Positions 29,754 to 39,749 of a stretch of 64,000 nt of DNA are shown here, piece after piece. The first letter of the stretch is position 1. Each line of letters starts with the position of its first letter. The position numbers and the translations under genes are program-made. This DNA is from Campylobacter upsaliensis (GTDB lineage: Bacteria > Campylobacterota > Campylobacteria > Campylobacterales > Campylobacteraceae): contig NZ_LR134372.1 of NCBI RefSeq assembly GCF_900637395.1, forward strand, positions 310,001 to 374,000. The letters run 5' to 3'. Below the pieces are notes generated by a model. It saw only the letters and a program-made list of their open reading frames with translations. It did no database searches and was not told where the DNA came from.

Positions 29754-30255
29754 AGAATTGCTTTATTTGGTGTTTATTGTGATTTTATTTGCAGCCATTG
29801 TCGCTTATATGTATCTTAAAGACAAGGAGCAAAGCCTTAAATTATCAAAATTTGAAAGTGTTGTGGAGGATATGAGTAAGGAACTTCATTATGTCAAAAA
29901 AGAGCTTTTAAGCCGCGATGCTTTTGATGAGGAGTATAACAACGAGCTTTTGAGAAATGAAATGCAAATTTTACTAGAAAAAGAAGTAGCGAATAAAATT
30001 TTACCGATTTTAAAAAGTTTGCAGGGTATGGAGCATATTATCGAGCAGTTTCAAAATGAACAGCAAGAAAGGCTTTTAAGCCTAGAGCAAAAGGCACAAA
30101 GTATCACGAAACTCACGCCAAATTATGATGCCGAAGAGCAAAAAATCATCGATTTGTTTAAAGAGGGCAAGAGCATAGAGCAAATCGCTAAAGATTTAAG
30201 AATAGGCACGGGTAATGTTGAGTTAGTGCTTAAATTTAAAAAGATTATAAAATAA
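29746..30255 (+). CDS. Membrane-anchored coiled-coil protein with C-terminal HTH-like segment
   Basis: About 169 residues. One N-terminal membrane helix ([19 protein letters not shown]), a long Glu/Lys/Gln-rich coiled coil, then a helix-turn-helix-like tail ([18 protein letters not shown]) resembling the end of DUF6115-type proteins. The frame opens at 29689, but AAGGAAG before ATG 29746 sets the start. Equivalent to C. jejuni Cj0162c by position; function unknown. Confidence 0.78.
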   Translation: MGEELLYLVFIVILFAAIVAYMYLKDKEQSLKLSKFESVVEDMSKELHYVKKELLSRDAFDEEYNNELLRNEMQILLEKEVANKILPILKSLQGMEHIIEQFQNEQQERLLSLEQKAQSITKLTPNYDAEEQKIIDLFKEGKSIEQIAKDLRIGTGNVELVLKFKKIIK

Positions 30256-31217
30256 TGTTAATTGATAGTTTTGGTCGTCATATTACTTATCTTCGCATTT
30301 CTGTTACACAAAGGTGTAATTTTCGCTGTCTTTACTGTATGCCTAAAATTCCTTTTGACTATGTGCCAAAAGAAGATATTTTAAGCTTTGAGGAGATGTT
30401 TGTTTTTGTAAAAGAATTGATTGATAGAGGGGTGAAAAAGATTCGCATAAGTGGTGGAGAACCCTTACTGCGTAAGGATTTGAGCATTTTTGTAAGGATG
30501 ATAAGATCTTATAAACATGATATTGATTTAGCCCTAACGAGCAATGGCTTTTTGCTTAAAGACTACGCTAAAGAGTTGAAAAATGCAGGGCTTGACCGCA
30601 TTAATATCTCTCTTGATACGCTAGATTCTAAAAAAGCAAAAAAACTCGCTCAAAAAGATGTTTTAAGCTCTGTTTTGGCTGGTATTGAAGAGGCGATTGA
30701 AGTTGGATTAAATGTTAAATTAAATACCGTTGCGCTTAAGGGCTTAAATGATGATGAATTACTTTCCCTTTTAGAATTTGCTAAAAATAAAAAAATGCAA
30801 ATTCGCTTCATAGAATTTATGGAAAATATCCACGCTTACGGGGCTTTAAAAGGTTTAAAAAAGGACGAAATTATCGACATTTTATCGCAAAAATATCAAA
30901 TTTCTTTAATTAAAAAGGCTGAATTTGCTCCTGTGAGTTTATATAGTGCAAGTGGCTATGAATTTGGCATTATCGACCCGCATAGCGATGCGTTTTGTAA
31001 AAGTTGTAACCGTATAAGATTGAGTGCTGAGGGGCTTTTAATCCCTTGCTTATATCACGAAGATGCCTTAAGCATTAAGGAGGCAATGCGTTCAAAAGAT
31101 ATTGAAAAAGCTTTACAAATTTTAATTAAAGTCTTGGAAAATAAGCCCGAAAAAAACGAGTGGAGATTAAATGATAATCAAATTTCTAAGCGTGCTTTTT
31201 ATCAAACTGGGGGTTAA
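30255..31217 (+). CDS. moaA: GTP 3',8-cyclase MoaA
   Basis: Radical-SAM enzyme for the first step of molybdenum cofactor synthesis, 320 residues. The N-terminal cluster motif is [10 protein letters not shown], the SAM-binding GGEPLL follows, and the C-terminal cluster ligands appear in [20 protein letters not shown]. The start overlaps the previous stop (TAATG) and queE follows directly. Confidence 0.95.
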   Translation: MLIDSFGRHITYLRISVTQRCNFRCLYCMPKIPFDYVPKEDILSFEEMFVFVKELIDRGVKKIRISGGEPLLRKDLSIFVRMIRSYKHDIDLALTSNGFLLKDYAKELKNAGLDRINISLDTLDSKKAKKLAQKDVLSSVLAGIEEAIEVGLNVKLNTVALKGLNDDELLSLLEFAKNKKMQIRFIEFMENIHAYGALKGLKKDEIIDILSQKYQISLIKKAEFAPVSLYSASGYEFGIIDPHSDAFCKSCNRIRLSAEGLLIPCLYHEDALSIKEAMRSKDIEKALQILIKVLENKPEKNEWRLNDNQISKRAFYQTGG

Positions 31218-31961
31218 ATGAAAGTTGTTGAGAGCTTTTTAAGCATACAGGGTGAGGGGAAATTTGCAGGGCGTTTGGCTGTTTTTGTGCGTTTTGCGGG
31301 GTGTAATTTTAATTGCGTGGGCTTTAATGTTAAAAAACAAAAAGAGAACAGGGAGCTTGTGGGCTGTGATACTTTAAGGGCTGTTTTTACTAAAGAATAT
31401 CAAAATACTTATGAGAATTTAAATGCAAAAGAGCTTTTTTTAAGAGTGCTAAAGATGGCTAAGGACCTTAAGCCCATAATTGTGATAACGGGAGGTGAGC
31501 CTTTACTTCATCATAAAAAAAGCGAATTTTTAAAATTTATTAAGCTTTTATTAGAGGCTAAATTTGAGGTGCATTTTGAAACAAATGCAAGCATTAGGGT
31601 CGATTTTAAAAAATATCCTTTATATAAAAAATGCATTTTTGCACTTGGCGTAAAGCTTAGTAATAGTGGTGTCTCAAAAGAAAAAAGGCTCAATTACAAA
31701 GCCCTTAAAGCCTTTAAAAAAGAGGCAAAAAAGAGTTTTTATAAATTTGTTTTGGAAGAGGAATTTTTAAGTAAGGCTGAAGAGGAAATTAAAGAAATTT
31801 TAAGTGTAGTTAAAAATGAGGTTTATTGTATGCCTTTAGGAGAAAACGAAGCAAGGCTCAAGAAAAATGCTCTTGCTTTGGTTAATTTTTGCTTAAAAAA
31901 TGGCTATAATTATTCGGATAGAACGCACATTAGGCTATGGGGAGATAAGGAAGGCGTATGA
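31218..31961 (+). CDS. queE: 7-carboxy-7-deazaguanine synthase QueE
   Basis: Radical-SAM enzyme that converts carboxy-tetrahydropterin to CDG in queuosine synthesis, 247 residues. [11 protein letters not shown] near the N-terminus and TGGEPLL are typical. The cluster loop is unusual: Cys30 and Cys34 are followed by 16 residues before Cys51 in GCDT, so this is an extended-loop QueE rather than a plain CxxxCxxC enzyme. Functional partner queD overlaps it downstream. Confidence 0.9.
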   Translation: MKVVESFLSIQGEGKFAGRLAVFVRFAGCNFNCVGFNVKKQKENRELVGCDTLRAVFTKEYQNTYENLNAKELFLRVLKMAKDLKPIIVITGGEPLLHHKKSEFLKFIKLLLEAKFEVHFETNASIRVDFKKYPLYKKCIFALGVKLSNSGVSKEKRLNYKALKAFKKEAKKSFYKFVLEEEFLSKAEEEIKEILSVVKNEVYCMPLGENEARLKKNALALVNFCLKNGYNYSDRTHIRLWGDKEGV

Positions 31962-32539
31962 TTATAAGAAAAATGTTTGAATTTGAAAATGCACATATTG
32001 TGAGATTTTGCTCTTCTAAACGCTGCAAAACTAGCATTCACGGACATTCTTATAAGATAGAAGTTTTACTTGAGAGTAAGTATTTAGATAATGCGGGTAT
32101 GGTGTATGACTTTGGACTTTTAAAAAATGAAATGAGGCAAATTGTAGATAGTTTTGACCATGCTATTACGCTTTTTAAAGATGATGATAAGGCTTATCTT
32201 AGGGAAATGCAAAGATATTCTAGTCGTTGGGTGCTTTTGCCCGTTAATGTGAGTGCGGAGAATTTTTGTCGTGTGTTTTTTGTCTTAATTGACGCTTTGT
32301 TAGAAAAAACAAAAATGCAAAATGGCGAAAGGGGCGTAAAGCTTCAAAGTATCATCATACACGAGACGAGAACGGGCTATGCGCAAGGTTTTAGAGAAGA
32401 TGCTTATAGTGAATTTTTACCTAAAATTTCATTAGAGGATATTGAATTTTCTAAGGCGATTAAGGCTGAGTGGAGTGATGAAAGCTTTTATGAAAAGCTT
32501 TGTGGAACTCATATTTTTATCAATCCTAAGGAGTTATAA
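31958..32539 (+). CDS. queD: 6-carboxytetrahydropterin synthase QueD
   Basis: PTPS-family enzyme, 193 residues, making the QueE substrate from dihydroneopterin triphosphate. Zinc ligands are seen in FENAHIVRF and [11 protein letters not shown], and FDHAI supplies the catalytic region. It is longer than minimal QueD (about 120 residues), with the extra sequence in the middle and C-terminus. Coupled to queE by a four-base overlap. Confidence 0.92.
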   Translation: MIIRKMFEFENAHIVRFCSSKRCKTSIHGHSYKIEVLLESKYLDNAGMVYDFGLLKNEMRQIVDSFDHAITLFKDDDKAYLREMQRYSSRWVLLPVNVSAENFCRVFFVLIDALLEKTKMQNGERGVKLQSIIIHETRTGYAQGFREDAYSEFLPKISLEDIEFSKAIKAEWSDESFYEKLCGTHIFINPKEL

Positions 32540-32721
32540 TGAGGATTTTTGGCGTTTTAATTTTATTTCTAGCTTTATTTTTGGCAGCTTGTAGTGCAGA
32601 AAAGGAACAAGAAGTCAAAAAAAGTGTTGAAGATGAAGTGGTGCAAATTGAACAAAATGACGAAAAGACCGAATTAAATGACAATAATCTTCCTTTGCCA
32701 GTAGAAGATGAGGCACGCTAA
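32539..32721 (+). CDS. Small lipoprotein
   Basis: Sixty residues. A signal peptide ends in lipobox LAAC, giving a lipid-anchored mature peptide of about 43 residues that is strongly acidic and disordered-looking. GGAG precedes the ATG and the stop overlaps the next start (TAATG). It sits where C. jejuni Cj0158c lies. No haem motif (CxxCH) is present. Function unknown. Confidence 0.75.
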   Translation: MRIFGVLILFLALFLAACSAEKEQEVKKSVEDEVVQIEQNDEKTELNDNNLPLPVEDEAR

Positions 32722-33137
32722 TGCAAGGATATGAGTTTTTTCTCGCTTTACATCTTTATACGCTTTATGCTAGTGCGTTTTTAATGCTTTTTTATCTTGG
32801 TTTAACGCAAGGAAATTTTAAAACAGAATTTATTTTTATCCGTAGAGTCCGGCTCTTTTTACCCGTATTTTATCTTTTTTTAACTCTTGCTTTATTTACA
32901 GGCTTGTTACTTTGGGCGCTTAAGGGTTTTGAGGCAAATTTACGCTTTTTTGTGATGCTTTTGATTTGGATTTTGATTTTAGCCTTGGCTATTTTTCAAT
33001 TTGTTTTATTTAAAAAAGCGCGTAGTGTAAGGCGTTATGTTGGTTTTAGATGGGCTTCTTTGGCGATTTTACTTGTTGAGCTTTTGTTGCTTATGATACC
33101 TTTTATTGATATAAATTATGCAATTTTTGTATCATAA
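32721..33137 (+). CDS. Integral membrane protein (Cj0157c-like)
   Basis: Four predicted membrane helices in 138 residues, with basic loops (FIFIRRVRLF, KKARSVRRY). No enzyme motif is visible. It is coupled to the lipoprotein upstream and overlaps rsmE by 20 bases. The position corresponds to C. jejuni Cj0157c, of unknown function. Confidence 0.75.
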   Translation: MQGYEFFLALHLYTLYASAFLMLFYLGLTQGNFKTEFIFIRRVRLFLPVFYLFLTLALFTGLLLWALKGFEANLRFFVMLLIWILILALAIFQFVLFKKARSVRRYVGFRWASLAILLVELLLLMIPFIDINYAIFVS

Positions 33138-33792
33138 AGAGGCAAAAAATTCTTCTATTTTTTTAGAGAAAGAAGAGTTTTTACATCTTAAAGTGAGAAG
33201 GGTTAAAGAGGGCGAAAGTCTCAATTTGCGTAATTTGCAAGATGATTTTTTATACACTTATAGGATTAGTGATTTAAAAAGAAATAGTTGCGTTTTAAGC
33301 CTTATCTCGCAAGAAGAAAATTTAACTTTTAAAAGCGGAGTTAATTTAGCTTTAGGCGTGATAGAGCCTAAAATTGTGGAAAAAATTTTGCCATTTTTTA
33401 ATGAAATGGGACTAGAAAAACTTATTTTGGTTTATTGCGAATTTTCGCAAAAAAATTTTAAAATTGATAAAAAACGCCTTGAAAAAATTCTTATTAATTC
33501 TTGCCAGCAGTGTGGAAGAGGGGATTTGATGAGGATTGAAATTTATGAAAATGTGGATAGTTTTTTAGCAATTTATCCTAAGGTTGTTTTGGTGGATTTT
33601 GAAGGCGAAAAAAAAGAATTTGATAAAGATACGCTATATTTTGTCGGTGCTGAGGGAGGATTTAGCGAGAGTGAAAGAAGGAGAATTAAGGATAAGATCG
33701 CTTTAAATTCGCCCTTTATTTTAAAAAGCCAAAGTGCTGCTTTGGGTGTTTTGTCGAAAATTTTGCTTAATTTTATCTTTCTTTTATGTTAA
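33118..33792 (+). CDS. rsmE: 16S rRNA m3U1498 methyltransferase RsmE
   Basis: SPOUT methyltransferase of 224 residues. An N-terminal PUA-like part is followed by the knot region with FVGAEGGFSESERRRI and the terminal ILKSQSAALGVLSKI, which form the SAM site. It methylates U1498 of 16S rRNA. The start lies inside the end of the membrane protein gene. Confidence 0.9.
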   Translation: MQFLYHKEAKNSSIFLEKEEFLHLKVRRVKEGESLNLRNLQDDFLYTYRISDLKRNSCVLSLISQEENLTFKSGVNLALGVIEPKIVEKILPFFNEMGLEKLILVYCEFSQKNFKIDKKRLEKILINSCQQCGRGDLMRIEIYENVDSFLAIYPKVVLVDFEGEKKEFDKDTLYFVGAEGGFSESERRRIKDKIALNSPFILKSQSAALGVLSKILLNFIFLLC

Positions 33793-33797
33793 TCAAT

Positions 33798-33803
33798 TAT
33801 AAT
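33798..33803 (+). promoter_or_regulatory. Candidate -10 box of rpmE
   Basis: TATAAT about 35 bases before the rpmE start, in the only real gap of this gene run. Confidence 0.5.
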
Positions 33804-33838
33804 TACAGCTTATTGTTTAAAAATTTCAAGGAAAAATG

Positions 33839-34039
33839 ATGAAAAAAGAACTTCACCCAGAATATGTAGAATGCAAAGTGAGTTGTGCTTGTGGAAACAC
33901 TTTTGTTACAAAGTCTAATAAGGCTGAATTAAGGGTAGATATTTGCTCAAATTGCCATCCTTTTTTCACAGGTAGTGAAAAAATAGTCGATGCCGCTGGA
34001 CGCGTAGAGAAATTTAAGAAAAAATACGCAATGCAGTAA
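33839..34039 (+). CDS. rpmE: 50S ribosomal protein L31
   Basis: Zinc-binding L31, 66 residues. The ligands are seen in [11 protein letters not shown] and [11 protein letters not shown], so this is the C+ (zinc-containing) form. ATG codons lie at 33836 and 33839; AAGGA at 33829-33833 is better spaced for the second, which also gives the usual MKKELHPEY start. Confidence 0.95.
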   Translation: MKKELHPEYVECKVSCACGNTFVTKSNKAELRVDICSNCHPFFTGSEKIVDAAGRVEKFKKKYAMQ

Positions 34040-34040
34040 A

Positions 34041-34874
34041 ATGCTTTATTTTATTCCTACTCCCATAGGAAATTTAGGCGATATTAGCTTACGCTCTTTG
34101 GAGCTTTTAAGTGCTTGTGAAATTGTATTTTGTGAAGATACAAGAGTTTGCAAGCATTTGATTACCTTACTAAACGAAAGATTTAAGACCTGTATTAAAC
34201 CTCAAAAAATTCTTTCTTTACATACACATAATGAAAAAGAAGTGCTTGAAAAGCTTGATTTAAAGCTATTTGAAAAAAATGTTGCGTATTTAAGTGATGC
34301 GGGGATGCCTGGTATTAGCGATCCGGGTTTTGCCCTTGTTCAATTCGCTCTAAAACATAAGCTTTTTTACGAAGTCTTACCTGGTGCAAATGCTGCTTTA
34401 GTCGCACTTGTAAGCTCAAATTTGTGCGAAAAAGAATTTATTTTTCTTGGCTTTTTAGCAAATAAGGGTAAGCAAAGGCAAAAAGAGATAGAAAATTTAC
34501 TTTTAAATCCTTATCCCACTATAATTTATGAAGCTCCCACACGCATTTTAGCCCTAGTGCAAACCATCGCAAAGCTTGAGCCAAAAAGAGAGCTTTTTGC
34601 GATGAAAGAGATTAGTAAAAAATTTCAAACTTCTTTTAGGAGTAGGGCTGAAAAACTTGTTGAAGAGTTGAAAGGTGCAAATTTAAATGGCGAATGGGTT
34701 TTAGTCGTGGCAAAATCTTCGCAAAATTTTTCTTCAAATTCGCTTTGTGAGAGTGATATTTTGAAGCTTGATTTGCCTTTAAAAATCAAAAGTAAGCTTT
34801 TGGCTAAAATGAGTGGAAAAAATTCAAAAGAGCTTTATCAAAAACTGCTTTTAAGTCAAAATGAGGTAAAATAA
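34041..34874 (+). CDS. rsmI: 16S rRNA 2'-O-methyltransferase RsmI
   Basis: Tetrapyrrole-methylase-fold enzyme of 277 residues that methylates the ribose of C1402 in 16S rRNA. Signatures are PTPIGNLGDISLRSLELL at the N-terminus, YLSDAGMPGISDPG, and YEAPTRI. It begins one base after the rpmE stop. Confidence 0.93.
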   Translation: MLYFIPTPIGNLGDISLRSLELLSACEIVFCEDTRVCKHLITLLNERFKTCIKPQKILSLHTHNEKEVLEKLDLKLFEKNVAYLSDAGMPGISDPGFALVQFALKHKLFYEVLPGANAALVALVSSNLCEKEFIFLGFLANKGKQRQKEIENLLLNPYPTIIYEAPTRILALVQTIAKLEPKRELFAMKEISKKFQTSFRSRAEKLVEELKGANLNGEWVLVVAKSSQNFSSNSLCESDILKLDLPLKIKSKLLAKMSGKNSKELYQKLLLSQNEVK

Positions 34875-35564
34875 ATGATAGTCTATGGAAAGCAAGTATT
34901 TTTTTACATTTTGCAAAAGCATAAAAAGATGATTAATGAGCTTTACTTGGCAAAAGAGTGTGATAAAGCCACATTTTCTTTGATAGCAAAAGCTGGATTT
35001 AAAATTAAAAAACTAGATTTTAAAAGTGCTCAAGCCTTAGCTAGGGGCGGAAATCATCAAGGTTTTTTAATGGATATTAAAGAATTTGACTTTGTGCCTT
35101 TTTGTGAGCTTAAAAAAAGCGAATTTATCGTTATGCTTTGTGGAATTAGCGATGTGGGAAATATCGGTGCTATCATACGCACGGCTTATGCTTTGGGTGT
35201 TGATGGTTTGCTTTTTATAGGAAAAAATTTGGCACAAGAGAGCATTGTGCGTTCTAGTAGTGGAGCGGCTCTTGACTTGCCTATATGTTTAAGCAATGAC
35301 GCCTTATCGGCATTAAATGAGCTTAAACAAATGGAATTTAAGCTTTATGGTGCCGATGGAAAAGGTAGGGAAGTTCATCACCTTACTTTTCCAAAAGGTA
35401 AAAAGGTTTTGATAATGGGAAGTGAGGGCTTTGGATTGTCCTCAAAAATTATTCAAAAGTGTGATGAGTGCGTTGGTATAGCTATGCAAAATGACTTTGA
35501 TAGCCTTAATGTCAGTGCGGCTTTTGCAATACTTTGTGATAGGATAGTGCATGCAAAATTATAA
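34875..35564 (+). CDS. TrmH/SpoU-family RNA 2'-O-ribose methyltransferase
   Basis: SPOUT-class enzyme of 229 residues with an N-terminal substrate-binding domain (GNHQGFLMDI is typical of RlmB-like proteins) and the knot motifs SDVGNIGAIIRTAYALGVDG, IMGSEGFGLS and SLNVSAAFAI. The target is probably a ribosomal RNA (RlmB-like), but sequence alone does not settle it. Equivalent to C. jejuni Cj0153c by order. Confidence 0.85.
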   Translation: MIVYGKQVFFYILQKHKKMINELYLAKECDKATFSLIAKAGFKIKKLDFKSAQALARGGNHQGFLMDIKEFDFVPFCELKKSEFIVMLCGISDVGNIGAIIRTAYALGVDGLLFIGKNLAQESIVRSSSGAALDLPICLSNDALSALNELKQMEFKLYGADGKGREVHHLTFPKGKKVLIMGSEGFGLSSKIIQKCDECVGIAMQNDFDSLNVSAAFAILCDRIVHAKL

Positions 35565-36492
35565 AAAATTACAAGATTTAAATTTGAGAGAAGTTTCGAC
35601 AAATACGCAAATTGAAATGGATTTTTTACAAGCTTTAATTGAAAAGGATTTTAAAACCTTAATCCGCTTTAATGTAAAGGGTTTCATTAAAATTTTAGAG
35701 CGTGAATATGAGCTTGATTTTACGGAATTTAATGAGGAGCTTGAGCAGTATTTAAGTGAAAATCAGCCCGATTCTTTACATATCACCAAAACAGTAACTC
35801 CACCACTTGCTTCTTATAGTCATAAAGGCTCGATTTTACCTATTGTAGTTATTGTTTTGTTTGCTTTTATTGTGGGGCTTGGAATTTATTATTTTGATAC
35901 ATTGAAAGAATTATTAAAAAGCGAGGAAAGCTTCGCGAGTGCGATGAGTTTAGATGCGGCAAAAGAGGCGGAGCTTAATTTAAAAAATCTTGAAAATTCC
36001 GTTGTAATTGTGGGCGAGGAAAATTTAAGCGAAAATGAAATAAATACAAGTGCTAAGACTCAAGAAAATTTAAGCAAAGAGCCTGAAGAAGAACTTAAAG
36101 ACACTAATGAGAGCTTAAAAACCGCCTCTTTAATTAATGAAAATAATACTAGCGAAGTTAATCAAACTAAGCTAGAGGAGACGGATTTAAATTCGCAAAA
36201 AATTTTAAAAGAGGTCGCTGAATTTAAGGTCAATAGTAAGGTTTGGGTAGGTGTGATTAACCTTAAAACTGGCAAAAAGATGACTTGGGTTAAGGAGAGC
36301 GATTTTGAAATTCCTTTAAATGAAGATCAGCTTATTTTAACAGGTGCCACAGCCTTTGTAGTCAGTGATGAGGAGGGTAATGAAAAGTCTTATCCTGCGG
36401 GAATTTCTAAGAGATTTTTGATTAAAGACGGCAAGATTGCCAGCATTAGTGCTGCAGAATTTAAGCAATTAAACAAGGGCAAAGACTGGTAA
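35551..36492 (+). CDS. RodZ-like single-pass membrane protein (Cj0152c-like)
   Basis: A protein of 313 residues. Residues about 15-65 resemble the RodZ helix-turn-helix (FLQALIEKDF...NVKGFIKIL...YELD matches LEALEEGDF...VRGFLR...LGLD). One membrane helix follows at about 95-115 (PIVVIVLFAFIVGLGIYYF), then an acidic Asn/Glu-rich linker and a beta-rich periplasmic tail like DUF4115. RodZ links MreB to the elongation machinery. Assignment is by architecture; the first HTH helix is short. Confidence 0.68.
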   Translation: MQNYKKLQDLNLREVSTNTQIEMDFLQALIEKDFKTLIRFNVKGFIKILEREYELDFTEFNEELEQYLSENQPDSLHITKTVTPPLASYSHKGSILPIVVIVLFAFIVGLGIYYFDTLKELLKSEESFASAMSLDAAKEAELNLKNLENSVVIVGEENLSENEINTSAKTQENLSKEPEEELKDTNESLKTASLINENNTSEVNQTKLEETDLNSQKILKEVAEFKVNSKVWVGVINLKTGKKMTWVKESDFEIPLNEDQLILTGATAFVVSDEEGNEKSYPAGISKRFLIKDGKIASISAAEFKQLNKGKDW

Positions 36493-36493
36493 G

Positions 36494-37297
36494 ATGAGAA
36501 TTTTTTGTTTGATTGTGTGTTTTGTAACGGGTGTTTTTGGGGTTTCTAGTTTAGAATTGGCACAAAATATTGTAGGTGATAGTAGTAAAAATAGTCAAAT
36601 TTCTTTATTATTTTCCCATCAAGAATTTAATGATAATAGAGGAAATTTGGACATCGAACGCATTTTAAGAGTATTAAAAACAAATTCTTTATTAAATCTT
36701 ACTCTTCCAAGTCCTCAAACCTTAAAACTCAATTTTAAAGCAAAAAGTGATGCGGTTTTGTTTTTTAAGATTATTAATGAGGCTTTAAATGATGCTGGTT
36801 ATGTTTATTTTATCCCTGTGCATTTAAGCTTGAGTGCGGGTGAGATTGATTACACCATACAATTAGAATCTCAATACATCTTAGATCCCGGCACTTTTTA
36901 CCGAATTTTGAAAACAAATTCGGTTTATATAGAAGATATTAGACAAAGTGCTAAAAATTATTATGAATATGAGCTTGATTTTAGCGAGGCTAAACTTGAA
37001 ACAAATGTCAATTTAACCCTAAATGTAACGAAAAATTTGGAAAAGCCTTTGAGGGATTATGTTTTTGCACTTAAGGGAGCAAAGAGTATGGAGATAGAGG
37101 CAAATGCGGCGGATTCTTGGTTTATCAAAATTCTATTTTTGGATAAAAATTTAAATTTAATTAGTGCGGTTAAAAATGATAAGAAAAATAATCATTTTTC
37201 AGGAGCAGTTCCAAACGCCGCAGTTTATGCAATAGTCAGCGATATGTATAATTTAGACAATATCAAAAGAGGCTTAAAAATCACTTTAAAGAGATAA
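36494..37297 (+). CDS. Putative periplasmic protein (Cj0151c-like)
   Basis: A protein of 267 residues with a Sec signal (MRIFCLIVCFVTGVFGVSSL) and a soluble mixed alpha/beta mature part. No cofactor or catalytic motif is recognised. It starts one base after the RodZ-like gene, so the two are probably made together and may act in the envelope. Confidence 0.75.
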   Translation: MRIFCLIVCFVTGVFGVSSLELAQNIVGDSSKNSQISLLFSHQEFNDNRGNLDIERILRVLKTNSLLNLTLPSPQTLKLNFKAKSDAVLFFKIINEALNDAGYVYFIPVHLSLSAGEIDYTIQLESQYILDPGTFYRILKTNSVYIEDIRQSAKNYYEYELDFSEAKLETNVNLTLNVTKNLEKPLRDYVFALKGAKSMEIEANAADSWFIKILFLDKNLNLISAVKNDKKNNHFSGAVPNAAVYAIVSDMYNLDNIKRGLKITLKR

Positions 37298-37299
37298 AA

Positions 37300-38502
37300 A
37301 TGTTTGACGAAATTCATTTTAATACCATAGAAAGACTTCCAAATTATGTTTTCGCAGAGGTTAATGCGATTAAAATGGCAGCAAGAAGAGCGGGAGAGGA
37401 CATTATAGACTTTTCTATGGGTAATCCAGATGGTAAAACCCCTCAGCATATCATCGATAAGCTTTGCGAAAGTGCGAATAAGGACAAGACTTCGGGCTAT
37501 TCGACCTCTATGGGAATTTATAAGCTTCGTTTAGCCATTTGTAATTGGTATAAAAGAAAATATAGCGTCAATTTAGACCCGGACAGTGAAGTCGTGGCGA
37601 CTATGGGAAGTAAGGAGGGCTTTGTCAATCTTGCAAGAGCTGTGATAAACCCAGGCGATGTCGCCATAGTGCCAACTCCAGCTTATCCCATCCACACGCA
37701 AGCCTTTATCATCGCTGGGGGCAATGTTACTAAAATGCCTTTGTTTTATAATGATCATTTTGAACTTGATGAAAATGCTTTTTTTGAAAGTCTTAATAAG
37801 GCGCTTTATGAAAGCGTTCCAAGGGCGCGTTATGTGGTTGTGAATTTTCCGCATAATCCTACAACAATTACTTGCGAAAAGAGCTTTTATGAAAGATTAG
37901 TCGCTATGGCTAAGAAGGAGCGTTTTTATATTATTAGCGATATTGCTTATGCGGATTTGACCTTTGATGGGTATCAAACGCCTTCTATTTTGGAGGTTGA
38001 AGGAGCTAAAGATGTGGCTGTGGAGACCTATACTCTTTCTAAATCTTACAATATGGCAGGTTGGCGTGTAGGCTTTGTCGTGGGAAATAAACGCCTCATC
38101 GCCGCTCTTAAAAAAATTAAATCTTGGTTTGATTATGGTATGTATACACCTATACAAGTCGCCGCTACCATAGCACTTGATGGCGATCAAAAATGCGTAG
38201 AAGAAATTTGTCAAATTTATGATAAAAGAAAAGATGTTTTGCTCGATTCTTTTGCTAATGCTGGTTGGAATTTGCAAAAACCTAAGGCAAGTATGTTTAT
38301 ATGGGCGCGTTTGCCTGAAAATAAGAGGCATTTAAAAAGTTTGGAATTTTCTAAGCAACTTTTACAAAAAGCAAATGTTGCTGTAAGTCCGGGACTTGGA
38401 TTTGGCGAGGCTGGAGATGATTTTGTAAGAATTGCTTTAATAGAAAATGAAAATCGCATCCGTCAAGCTGCGAGAAATATTAAGAAATTTTTAAAAGATT
38501 AA
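37300..38502 (+). CDS. Class I/II PLP aminotransferase (Cj0150c-like)
   Basis: Fold-type I aminotransferase, 400 residues. The PLP Lys lies in LSKSYNMAGWRVGF, the cofactor Asp in IISDIAYADL, and NFPHNPTT and the late FVRIALIENENRIRQA supply the substrate Arg. It resembles the AlaC/alanine-type group of transaminases. It precedes hom, so a link to aspartate-family amino acids is possible; the substrate is not determined by sequence. Confidence 0.85.
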   Translation: MFDEIHFNTIERLPNYVFAEVNAIKMAARRAGEDIIDFSMGNPDGKTPQHIIDKLCESANKDKTSGYSTSMGIYKLRLAICNWYKRKYSVNLDPDSEVVATMGSKEGFVNLARAVINPGDVAIVPTPAYPIHTQAFIIAGGNVTKMPLFYNDHFELDENAFFESLNKALYESVPRARYVVVNFPHNPTTITCEKSFYERLVAMAKKERFYIISDIAYADLTFDGYQTPSILEVEGAKDVAVETYTLSKSYNMAGWRVGFVVGNKRLIAALKKIKSWFDYGMYTPIQVAATIALDGDQKCVEEICQIYDKRKDVLLDSFANAGWNLQKPKASMFIWARLPENKRHLKSLEFSKQLLQKANVAVSPGLGFGEAGDDFVRIALIENENRIRQAARNIKKFLKD

Positions 38503-38504
38503 AG

Positions 38505-39749
38505 ATGAATATAGCGCTTTTGGGTTATGGCGTGGTCGGCTCTGCTGTGGCTAAGGCTTTGATAGAAAATCAAGAAATCATCAAGGCAAGATGTGGCGAG
38601 GAGATAAAGCCTGTGATCGCTCTTGCAAGAAGTCCTAAAAAAGACGCCCTAATTCCTATTGCTTATGATGTGGAAGAAATTTTAAAACGAAAGGACATTG
38701 ATGTGTATGTCGAGCTTATGGGAGGCGTTGAGTTTGCTTATGAGCTTGTATATAGGCTTTTAAAAGAAGGTAAAAGGGTCGTCAGTGCAAATAAAGCAAT
38801 GCTTGCTTATCATCGCTATGAGCTTGAAAATTTAGCAGGAAAATTAGCCTTTGAGGCAAGTGTGGCGGGAGGAATTCCCATTATAAAAGCTTTAAAAGAG
38901 GGCTTAGCGGCAAATCAAATTTTAAGCATTAAAGGCATACTTAATGGCACGAGTAATTATATTTTAAGTGCGATGAGTGAAAAGGGGGCTAATTTTGAAG
39001 CTATGCTTAAAAAAGCACAAGAATTAGGCTATGCAGAGGCAAATCCTAGCTTTGATATTAGCGGAGAAGATGCGGCACATAAGCTTTTGATTTTGGCTAG
39101 TCTTGCTTATGGCATTAAGGCGTTGCCTGAGGAGATTTTGTGTGAGGGCATTAGCGAAATTGACGCTCTTGATATGGAATTTGCAAAGGAATTTGATTAT
39201 ACCATTAAACTTTTGGGGATCGCTAAGAAGCAAGATTTTAGCGTAGAGCTTAGGGTGCATCCTACGATGATACCAAAAAATACGATGATCGCTAAGGTTA
39301 ATGGCGTGATGAATGCTATTAGCATAGAGGGCGATTTACTTGGCGAAAGTCTTTATTATGGGGCTGGAGCTGGTGGAAAGGCGACTGCAAGTGCTGTGGT
39401 GGCAAATTTGATGGAATTTGCAAGGGGGAGTTATACCTCTCCTATGCTTGGTTTTAAACAAAATTTACCCTTTGTTTTGCTTGAAAAGGAAGAAATCATT
39501 ACGAAATATTACTTAAGACTTAAAGTCGAGGATAAAATAGGCGTTTTGTCTAAAATCACACATTTAATGAGCGAGTGTGGAATTTCTGTGGATAGTTTTT
39601 TGCAAAAGCCTAAGATCAATGAGCCTTATAGCACGCTTTTTTTCACTACGCATAAAAGTTATGAAAAAAGCATAAGAGCTTTACTTAAAGCCTTAGAAAA
39701 GCAAGAATTTATCAAGGCTAAGCCTTTTATGATGCGTATAGAAGAATAA
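38505..39749 (+). CDS. hom: Homoserine dehydrogenase
   Basis: NAD(P)-dependent reduction of aspartate semialdehyde to homoserine for Thr and Met synthesis. The N-terminal Rossmann motif is LGYGVVGSAVA, the catalytic block contains GILNGTSNYILSAM and PSFDISGEDAAHK, and an ACT regulatory domain fills about residues 335-414. At 414 residues it is the single-function form with ACT domain. Confidence 0.95.
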   Translation: MNIALLGYGVVGSAVAKALIENQEIIKARCGEEIKPVIALARSPKKDALIPIAYDVEEILKRKDIDVYVELMGGVEFAYELVYRLLKEGKRVVSANKAMLAYHRYELENLAGKLAFEASVAGGIPIIKALKEGLAANQILSIKGILNGTSNYILSAMSEKGANFEAMLKKAQELGYAEANPSFDISGEDAAHKLLILASLAYGIKALPEEILCEGISEIDALDMEFAKEFDYTIKLLGIAKKQDFSVELRVHPTMIPKNTMIAKVNGVMNAISIEGDLLGESLYYGAGAGGKATASAVVANLMEFARGSYTSPMLGFKQNLPFVLLEKEEIITKYYLRLKVEDKIGVLSKITHLMSECGISVDSFLQKPKINEPYSTLFFTTHKSYEKSIRALLKALEKQEFIKAKPFMMRIEE

